Of a DNA stretch of 64,000 bases, positions 55,512-64,000 are shown piece by piece. The stretch lies in assembly GCA_020740775.1 (NCBI GenBank), contig JAHEWK010000043.1, positions 62,001-126,000 on the forward strand, in the 5' to 3' direction. Numbering within the stretch: the first letter of the stretch is position 1; every line of letters begins with the position of its first letter. Below the pieces are notes generated by a model. That model searched no databases, was not told the origin of the DNA, and saw nothing but the letters and a program-made list of their open reading frames with translations. The position numbers and the translations under genes are program-made. The DNA is from Ilyonectria destructans (taxonomy: Eukaryota > Ascomycota > Sordariomycetes > Hypocreales > Nectriaceae).

Positions 55512-58500
55512 TTTCATAGATTCCGCTCACAGCCATTTAGAAAGTCTATAAGACGATTGATTCCATCTCGAGAATTGCCTCCTGGAATCCCTCAATGACG
55601 CCCCAATACTAGGCCCATTTGTTTTCGGCATTCTTCTTATTATCGAATGCTTCGGCAGATGCAGAAGAATATTTTGTTTGGGCTCCCAACCGTAGCTTCC
55701 ATCAAGCTGTCTCAAATAGGACAAGTCCGGAATAGGCAGAGTAGCGAACCAATACGAACGGATGCTGGGTTGGCTTTGTCGTGGGATGACAGAACCAGTT
55801 CGCAGCTAGGCAGACGGAAAGGATCGGGTCAATCTAGTCCTTGTCAGCGTTTCATTTTCTGTTGTCGCTGCCACCGATGGAAAATAGCAGCAAATGGATA
55901 AAGCAAACCTATTATCACGGGGCCAAGGGTCTGACAGCTAGCAAGGGCGTATACGAAGAAGCAGGTTCGCTCAGGGAGTTCTGTCCCTGAGCGAGAAGAG
56001 ATCCTAGCGCAGAGGTGACATATTAGGTGGAGCCGTGACCTCGCATTGAAAAAAGCCAATTTGGCGGGCAGATTTGGACTTTTGGGCTAGGTGGTTGCTA
56101 GCAGGGATGTAATAGGGATAAGTAGGGGAGGAAGCTGCATGCAGCTTCTAGGACATCATCTTCCTTTCTCATCAAGAGACATCCCAGAGATATCAGTCTC
56201 AGTCGGGGGCTGTATCTCTTCCTTACGAGATTGCTTGTATTACTTTTGTTATTGAAGATTATTGCCCTTTCATTCTAAAGGTCCCTTTGTGCCTATTCCT
56301 ACGTCTTATCCGATCCCTGTCCAACCTCTGTCTTCGACCTCGCCAGATATTGACCCTGCCATGCGATCAATTGATGCCTTGCCACTGTCCTTTATCGCAA
56401 CAAGGTCAATATATCATCTCATGAGATGCTTCACTATCTAGTGGGCTAAATCACAGACCTGTCGGACCTCATACGCGTAGTCGGGTGCAGCTTCGGGCTG
56501 ACCTCACAAGACGCCTGTGGCGACACATCTCTGTGTGCATCACCCCTCTTTAGTGAGGTGGTCGAGTTGGGTGTTGGTCTCGTCCCTTTCCGCCGCTAAA
56601 CCAACAGCGAGTAAAAAGGGTCATTCATCTGCTTAGGCACATTCGATTCAGTAGCCTGTCTTGAGCAATTACTACTCTTGGGCTAGGGGCTAAGAAATGG
56701 GTTTCAGATCATTTGCACGAAGCCAGGGAGCCGGAAACTGCACCTGGTCGCTCAGGGCAGAATGACCCTTGCTCCTTGAGGCAAACCTCGCCGTCAGTAT
56801 GCGCCACATTAGCTGTCCGGCCATTGGCATGTGACATCTGAGGGGCTCATATTCCATTCCCCGCAATAAAGCATCCTTTGTTGATTCGAGTCACTCTAGC
56901 CTCTCGCTTTCCGTCGCTTGCCTTCTCCCACTTGTCCGCCCTGCTCGCCAACGGTCAATCTCTCCGTACACTTTGGCGTGCATCTTCGCTGTGACAGGGC
57001 TAGCTTTTCTCGCTGGTACTATACTTGGAGGTTGGTACCCGGTTGTTGGGAGTATACTTACCTCACCATCGGCCATCTGCTATCGATTGTGGATGGTTTG
57101 GGAATGGGCAAGAGTTGTTTCAGACTCCTCACAAAAGAAAACCCAGCTCCTTTTCTATCTTATGGTTCGTATCCTAGCATTTGGTGCCAGCGATCCCGCG
57201 ACGCAGCTGGAATCGAGAATCAATGGATTATTGGTAAGTCTACTAGATTGAAGTAACATTTCAAGCTGACAAAAAAAGGTTCTAATATCTCTGCACTTTA
57301 CAGCTTACTTGTGTGCGCTAATCCGGTCTTTGAGAAATAGTTGTTGCGATATGGCAAAGAAACTAGGCCGAGGTTGGACGAAGGTTCATTAACCAATCTT
57401 TACCTGCGAGATCTGACCGTTTCAGCCTAGCAATGTAAATTGGTAGAATTTAGAAATATTTCGCTCCCTAAACGTCAATCCTGGCTATTGTGAATATACT
57501 TTTCCCAAGTATAGGAGTTTAAAGTCAGGGTCCTGCTTTCAGCCTCATAGGGGACCCTTGCTGTCCGTCCTTCACATTATTTGTCGCATTTGCCGAATAG
57601 GCCAAAAGTGGAGTGCACACTCCAGCAGATGTAGCTGTAGCGGCTGTATATATGTGACATTATTGGTTTACTGAAATACAGGTGTGGGGGCTATTCAGTC
57701 CAAAAGCTTGATAGCCAAGAAGGGAAGAGTAGGAGAAAGTCGATTAGATCTTCAAGGGGGCCAACAGGGTCATCGCACAGGATAACCAAGAAGCAGGCGA
57801 GGAAACCAAGAAAGCGGCAACAGGTGCGTAGTGCTAAGCGGATGACCTATCATTCTAATCCTTTGAGGACATGTCACCTGTAATGAGAAAGAGGTCCATA
57901 TCCGATGTGCAAGCTTCGCCTCTGAGCGACGTCTCCTCGGACGGAGGCGGTACGGTGACCGGTCTACGCCCTAGTAGGTTGTGGGCTCGTACGCAGAGGA
58001 GTTGGTCGGCGGCGACCGTTCGTTGTCTGGAATAGAGCGCAACATAATTTCAAAATCCTCTGGAGGGTTGTCCTAGGCCAGGGTTGTCCAAGCCAATGGC
58101 CCATGCGCCCCCGCGTTCACTCGAGCCGTTGTGCGAGTCCCGATCCGGGTTGACGTTCTCCGCGTGCCAGACTCGGTGACGCCCGGGTCATGGCGCGATA
58201 TGCGGACGATGAAGGGCACCGGGTGATTGCGGACGGCGGTACTGATTAGCCCCAACGAGCCGGCTCGCGAGGGTGTCCAGCACTTCTGGGCGAATTGATA
58301 CCTTCTACCTGCGACAACGGCGTCGTATTCAGTGCGGGATTGATGGCCCTAGTGACCAAGACGGTTGGTTTTATTTGATTATGGACGAGGAGGACTAGGA
58401 ATTCGCGGTGGCGGTTTGACCAGCCGGAATCTCAATCTTGCGTGCTTGGTGTGGCTGCGGCTGCGGCTTGGGAGTTTGGGTGTGGTCTGTGCTCACTGAG

Positions 58501-59076
58501 TACGATGAAGAGGTGGGAAATTGATGATGATGACATGGTCATTGAATGATTTTGTCTGGACCAAGGCCAAGACGGCGGTGGTGGATTTCGGTGAGACTGC
58601 CGTACAAATATACTAATGTTGTTTTTCCTCGCCTGATCATGAATATATATAACCCGTTTGACCTAATGCTAAAGCCCCTGAACACCAATACCACGGAGAC
58701 TGGCCTAGTCGTAAAACATCAAGTGGATGTCACAGGTCTTTTTTGGTGCGGGGTCGCCCGCCGACCCCGCAGATTACCGCAAGGCCCTTGACATCGCCCC
58801 CCAAAGTACGGATGTCAACTCCGCGACACCGTTGGGACCGAAATACTGGATGTACGAGGGTGAAAGCTATACCGTTCGATGGCGCCTATTCCGGTGATCA
58901 AATAAATGCACGTCTTTTCATATCGTGGAGTAGCTTGGTTCAGTTGCTATGGTGGGTTAAAATTTCGCCCGCCTGCAGCGCCAAGTCACTTACACATTGA
59001 AAAACAAACATTTTGCAGCAAGTCAATAAACTCCTGATTTTCGATCTACAGTAATACCTAATTACAGACTTCTATA
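55512..59076. other. 3.5-kb gene-poor stretch
   Basis: No gene is supported. A hydrophobic frame at 56973-57251 (FAVTGLAFLAGTILGGWYPV) has no ATG start and could be an exon of an unknown membrane protein. Near 58740-58890 the forward strand reads GSPADPADYRKALDIAPQST, which looks protein-like but matches nothing known. The left boundary of the Crypton probably lies between about 58900 and 59076. Confidence 0.45.
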
Positions 59077-61886
59077 CTAATTCCTGGCCTTCCTGTCGTT
59101 TCTAATGGATTTGAATACTTTGTCAAGCGAATTAGAATCCCGTTCCACATCCATTTGCTTCGCTACTACGTCCTCCGCGATATGCTGTGCTGCAGCCCGC
59201 CGAGCAACCTCGTCAATAATCATCTTTCTAGTAGAGAAATACTGCTTTTCAGAGGATGGTCGCCAGCGGGTTCCCCAGTCACGTTCAAGGCTGTCCACAG
59301 AGGGCATTCCGCCTAGGCCGTGGCGCCACAAACGTAGCAGATCCTGAACCGTCTTAACAGCTCGCGGGAGCTTATAGCTCGGGGGCTGAGATCTTTCCGC
59401 AACTGACTGACTGGCTTCCCCATTTCCCTGACCCTGCTTTGGCGCAGGCGCAGTTTGTGTGGGAGGAGTAGTATGAACGGGTCGGGCCAAGGGCGTGGGA
59501 GTAGTTTCCCGGGATACACGGCGCCTCTGCTGACGCGGTTCATGGCCGGCGTGCACCTCCCATTGCAAGGTAGCCTTAGACCTTCCAGGGGTCCACGTGA
59601 CTGTAAAGGAACCGCCAGTCAGGTCGTCCATCTTGGTGGCTAGGATCTGACTAGCCGCCATCAGCTCAGTGTACCTCTGTTGAGCTAGTTGCTCAGCCGC
59701 CAATTGCTGGGCGGCTACGGTTCGAAGTTGAGCTGCGACTACCGGGACTGCTTTCTGAATGGCCGTGACGTGTGATACCTCCTGCGCACGTTTGCAAGCG
59801 TACTTGATTTGGACCGCGAACGCTGCGAATTCCGAGCAGCGAAAGACTGGCTCTTCGAAGATGGGGTGGAAAGGGTAGTGCTCGCGTAGGAAAACCGCGT
59901 CCTGCAGGAGCACTTCTCGTAGCCACTCCAGTAGTTCCAGAAAAGCACCGGCAGCCATATTGGGTTCAACGCCGAGCTTTACGGCTTCCTTCGAACCAGG
60001 GTCATCGTGTGCTGCCTTCCACTTATCTAGTTCAGGCCAGACCTGAGCTAATAGGGAGGCAGGCGGTCGCACAGTAGCACGTGGCACAAAGTAGGTTCCT
60101 GACCACTCTGGGTCAAAGTCGGCCACTGCCCGCATAAACTCGAACGGTAGGGAGGTAAGGTAACAGCCAGTCATCTGATCCCCGTTATTCCACCTGCCCG
60201 CCCGGCGAATCTGTGAGCAGTTAGTTAGAGTAGGTGTAAAAGTAGATAGGATCGTGTAATAGGCAGGGGGCTGTGTAAGCGTGGCCACTTTACTATGGCT
60301 GAATATGCAATTTTGGCTGACTTTAGCCGAATTTGCGATTCCTCCATACAAATTTCCACAGTTCAGATATACCCAGTGCTATACTGACATCCGCTATACC
60401 TAGTTGCACTACGTACCTGACCTTCGGCCACGCCTGCAATATCTGCATTCTGCGTGCCGGCTACCCGAGGCGCGTGGCTGACTTTGCTGACCTTGATACC
60501 TGCCTTCTCATAGAAGCGGGAGGTCCAGTCACGAGCTGTCTGATACGAGAGGGGAGCTATATAATAGTCAGGAAGTGTTGGGGACGGAGGGCGAAGTTAC
60601 GCGGTGGCACAACACAACACTAACCTTTTGGCTCCTTCGCTGACCGCCGCAGGACCTTTATCCCGTACCAGTCTTCGCTTTTTCCAAAGACTGGAAATTT
60701 CTCAGCCTTTTCCGCCTGCCAACGCCAGAAGAAAAAGAATGCTAAGGCGCCGATAAGACAGGATCTCGGATCTCGGTGGCGGAGGGCAGCGCCGTATTCC
60801 ATCCGCCCGTGTTGGTTCGTCTTCCCGCCGTTCATCACAACGATCAGCGCCTTCGTAGTAAATCCTTCAGTTTTGAGACCTTCGTTTGGAAGGCCGAGGC
60901 AAAAGCAGTCCGCCAGTTCCATCGGGAGCCGGTTACTCGACCGTAGCAACATGTGATTCCCGAACAGAAAGTCGACCTGGGTCCGTAAGGCGCTGCCGAT
61001 AGGTATCCGATCTTGTTCAGCCCAGGCTACGGCGGTGTGGTCTGGTATCTGCGCCGGCGAGTATACATCTCTTAAGGTCCCCACGCCTCTATCGGTATAC
61101 TCTTTTCGCTTCTTAGACCACGTAGTGGCTAGGATACTGCGCTTGAGAGCTTTCAACGCCACGCCTTGTGGCCGCGGCGCAGGGTTGATCCCCCTAGTTT
61201 TCTGCTCATCGTAGAGCTTTTGGATCGCTGAGACGTACCCACGTACAGAATTATACTGCAGTTTAAGCTGGGACTCGAATATTTCGAAGTCAGAGTCAGA
61301 GCTACTGCTACTACTATCATCCTTACCACCAACATAGATGGTGTCCCCTAAAATGGATGTGAATGAGCTGGGGTCCCGGGGGCCAGACTGCTCCACGGCA
61401 GTAACTGCTTAGCTTACCTGGGGCATGTTTCCGTCGTTTCGCAGCCTTTTTCGCTTCCCGTTCCTCGAGGTGATGTTTCCTTTCATGGGCAACCCTCTTT
61501 CCCTTCCTTGGAGCCCGGGATACTACAGTCTCTTTCATAAAGAGCAGTAGTTTGCCTTCATCGACGAGATCTCCGGGCAGCTGTTGACCAGATGGAATCG
61601 GGTTCTGTGGAGGCCATCCTGCAGGTATAGCAGGCCAGTTTTGCTCACACCAGTCCTGCTTATCGTTACTAGGAAAATCCAATGTGAAATAGAGCCTCCT
61701 CTGTGTATATAGGTGTTGCAGATGCATCTGCATCTGTCTGCATGTACTAACCTGCCATTCCTTCTGCTTAGGCTTGTAATTCCTCAACGTGTTCGGCGGC
61801 GTGGTACTTTCTAGATCCAGTAGGTAGTGCTCGATAGCCGCCCTAACCCTGGGATCCTTAATTGCGTTCGAATCCGTAGATTCCAT
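59077..61886 (-). CDS. Crypton tyrosine recombinase
   Basis: Four exons, 61886-61418, 61347-60625, 60556-60417 and 60210-59077, joined by three in-phase GT-AG introns of 68-206 bases, give 821 residues. The N-terminal part (DLESTTPPNTLRNYKPKQKE, then LKLQYNSVRGYVSAIQKLYD) is the SAM-like DNA-binding region. The catalytic part, with the Ndc10_II-type fold, has GRMEYGAALRHRDPRSCLIG with the first Arg, His425-x-x-Arg428 (SHAPRVAG), RRAGRWNNGD, and the nucleophile Tyr461 (TGCYLTSLPFEFM). Near the C-terminus is a GCR1_C-type DNA-binding domain (LLRLWRHGLGGMPSVDSL, DWGTRWR, YFSTRKMIIDEVARR). This order is that of fungal CryptonF elements, which move as circles by recombination and leave no inverted repeats. 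All catalytic residues are present. Confidence 0.9.
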
Positions 61887-62384
61887 TGCGTTGTGGTGGC
61901 GGGTTATGGTTGGTCGGTGATGGGGATAATTGATGCTCCTGCCAAAATGATGGTGATCTGTCCAAAAATGAAGGCCCTGCACCGCCTTTGGTGGCCACGG
62001 ACCCTCAATTTCGGCCTGAAACGCCGGTCATCCGAGCGAATCCCTATTGAATTCTGAAGGACCGGGCCTTCAGATTTGAACAGGGATTCGTATGGGGACC
62101 GTGCGGTCATTCGGCGACCGGACGACCGTCGTCGGGCGCGAAGACCTGTGACACCATGAACTGGTAAGGGGAAACCAGACTGTCGGGTCGTCCACGCACG
62201 ACATCTTTGATCACTACAGCGTCAGCCCCCAAATATTCCTCTCTGGAAATTTCCCCTTCACTCTCTTCTCTATTTTGTCTCATTGAGTTCCTGCATCTTC
62301 TTGCGTCACTCAAATCAAACGTCTGCCGCATTACGCAAGTCAATTTCTCAAATCGTTCAAAGACACCTCCCAGGAGACCACGAG
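61887..62384. promoter_or_regulatory. divergent region between Crypton and HNH gene
   Basis: About 500 bases separate the two divergent starts. The right half is pyrimidine-rich (CTCTCTTCTCTATTTTGTC), typical of a fungal 5' leader for the forward gene. The right end of the Crypton should lie here, but the short direct repeats that bound Cryptons could not be identified. Confidence 0.35.
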
Positions 62385-64000
62385 ATGCCTGTCAAGCCAC
62401 CTTGCCCGCCTCCACTTCTTGAGCGACAATTCACTCCTCCCCCGATCATCATTCGGCATCCGCAATATCCCGACACCGAGAATGTGCTGCTTTCTTTCCC
62501 CCCGGTCGATCATATTACAGATGTGGATGGGACTGACTCCGACTTCCCTTTTGGCTTGCACTACGGAACAGTTCTATCAGCGTGCCAGATCATTGTGGGA
62601 AATAACACGAGCGCCTACCTAAGCTACGACCGGGAGGGTATGGGCCCTGTTGAGCTGGGCTACGATGGGTTTTTGGCCCACTCTATGTATTATCTCCAAG
62701 TCCCGCATAGTGAGTTGTTTCCCAGTCTTTCCTGAAGCACAGGGTCTAATTCGCGTACACGAAAGGCACTGATGGTGTGATTCCGTACGCTGTCACACCC
62801 GACTTTGATAATTGGGTGTTCCAAGAGGAACACGTCCCAAAGCCATGGTTTTACGAATCCTTTGAATCAGCGGAAACCGCCCTCTGTACCGACCAATTCA
62901 GGCCAACTGTCCCGAGAAGTCACTGCATCCTGACTGGCGCTTCAACTAGAGAGGGCGTTCAAACTATCCCGTTGACTGGTGACACAATCAGCAACGTGGC
63001 GCACTTGATCCCCCTTAGTTGCGGCTTGTGGTTTCAGCGGAATGGAATGAACAGATTCTCGTGGGACCCTTGCAACACGGCCGGTCCAGATATCTCGAAT
63101 AACCTCTGCCACCTACGGAGCGACTTGTTGGCAGACTTCAATCGATGCAGGTTTGTCTTCGCACCAAGGCTTACACGTGGCGGTTACAAACATGTGGTGC
63201 ATTATCTATCCGTTGCCGATGACCTCTCCTACCCGGCGAAGGTTTTCCACAACCAGATGATCAGTCCTCTTGTTGGAGTCAGTGACAAATACATTTACGC
63301 CCGGTTCGCCTTCTGTGTATTCGAGCTTCTACGTGGGTTTCTCACCCAGAGACCACGACGCCTCGCCACCCGTGAACTGGCCACGAACAAATTTGGCATA
63401 GGTATTTGGGTTACCGAAGTATCGATGGGCCAGATGAAGACGGCCGGCCAGCGCGATGCACGGTTGAATGCTAGGAAAAGGACTATTTGCGACGTGGAGT
63501 CTGAAGAAACTGACCTCGCAGAGCCGAGAGCCGACAAATGGCCAGCATTTCACCAAGAGCAGACGGCTGCGCTTCAATCTTTGCCCAACATGCATCCCTC
63601 CATCTCGAGGCAGAGCCTCACTGGGCAACATAGCGTACCTTCGCAGAGGGCCAAGAAACGGTGCGTATTGAACAGGAAGCAGAGCGGCGCACTCGAATCT
63701 CTGGCCAACACGCATCCTGTCACTCCAGAACAGGGTCTCAATGGGCAGCGCAGTGTATCCTCGCAGAGGGTCGCACTTCAATTTGTGCCCACCACGGACC
63801 CCGATATCCCAGAGCAGCTTGTCACCGGACAAAACAGTGGCCGTTCTGAGATGGCTGACGAACAGCCGGAAATTGAACAGGAGCAGATGCGCGCCCCCCA
63901 ATGTGTACCCGGAACCCAGTCTGCGGTCCCCGGGCAGGTCGTCGCCGGGCAAAATAGTATTGTTCGGAAGCTGGCTCAGAAACAGGGGCCAATGCAACAG
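62385..64000 (+). CDS. HNH-nuclease-domain protein with C-terminal repeats, partial
   Basis: Exon 1 is 62385-62709. A 56-base GT-AG intron joins it in phase 1 to an exon open from 62766 to the window end, giving at least 520 residues. The N-terminal part (PPPIIIRHPQYPDTENVLLS, FGLHYGTVLSACQIIVGN) is typical of fungal proteins carrying an HNH_2 module. The module reads CILTGASTREGVQTIPLTG, SNVAHLIPLSCGLWFQRNG, and LRSDLLADFNRCRFVFAPR, so the H-N-H-type residues appear present. From about residue 385 there are degenerate repeats of about 40 residues built around LxSLPNxHPxIxxQxLTGQ. The role of this fungal family is unknown; nuclease activity is inferred only from the fold. Confidence 0.7.

Noticed and set aside
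63329..63997. Long reverse-strand open frame of 222 codons
   Set aside because: It is antisense to the repeat region of the HNH gene; the forward frame has a spliceable intron and a recognisable domain.

Overview
This is nuclear DNA of a filamentous ascomycete (Pezizomycotina, probably Eurotiomycetes). Genes carry short introns of about 50-70 bases with GT-AG ends. There are two Zn2Cys6 transcription factors, a Dal5-type MFS carrier, an amdS-type amidase, fungal seven-helix membrane proteins, an OrsD-like zinc-finger gene, and the transposon types usual in such fungi. No prokaryotic features, rRNA or CRISPR were seen. The window reads as a transposon-rich, gene-poor accessory compartment holding a graveyard of broken host genes.

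Layout. 1-261: start of an OrsD-like C2H2 gene running off the left edge. 413-6186: a very long, decayed hypothetical locus. 8040-8375: a Tc1/mariner remnant. 9112-10453: an intact Zn2Cys6 regulator. 10579-11219: the 3' end of a decayed GH78 rhamnosidase gene. 11237-15546: a hAT transposon whose edge holds a hAT MITE (14988-15522), which in turn holds a solo LTR (15152-15354). 15844-20539: an amidase gene split by a second copy of the same MITE, divergently paired with an MFS carrier that has a late nonsense codon. 20850-21513: a TRIM-like miniature LTR element containing a Harbinger-like MITE; it cuts a membrane-protein gene. 22427-23808: a Pth11/rhodopsin-type membrane protein. 24442-25373: a non-LTR insertion with a 14-bp target duplication in an ankyrin fragment. 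25512-26595: a broken membrane-protein gene abutting a complete Fot1/pogo element (26596-28812). 29037-32822: a solo LTR split by a complete two-gene IS3EU-like transposon (29066-32642). 33015-39530: fragments of a YANK-type kinase, a seven-helix protein, a LINE and an APH phosphotransferase. 42494-44749: an intact Zn2Cys6 regulator, followed after 7 bases by a complete Hop-like MULE (44757-48833) with an extra opposite-strand gene. 49600-54100: LINE debris with a mariner-like element packed with degenerate tandem repeats. 54954-55511: a small orphan gene. 59077-61886: a complete Crypton tyrosine recombinase gene. 62385-64000: an HNH-nuclease-like protein with C-terminal repeats running off the right edge.

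How it fits together. The only sign of a host pathway is the amidase/Dal5-carrier pair, which looks like a small amide/nitrogen utilisation unit with GATA-type sites between the genes; both genes are damaged. Most of the rest is a layered record of insertions. Target duplications of 2, 3, 5, 6, 8 and 14 bp let several insertion events be ordered. At least five transposases or recombinases (hAT, Fot1, IS3EU-like, MULE, Crypton) have open reading frames that look intact, so recent activity is plausible. Limits: domain calls come from reading the translations; no database search or expression data were available.
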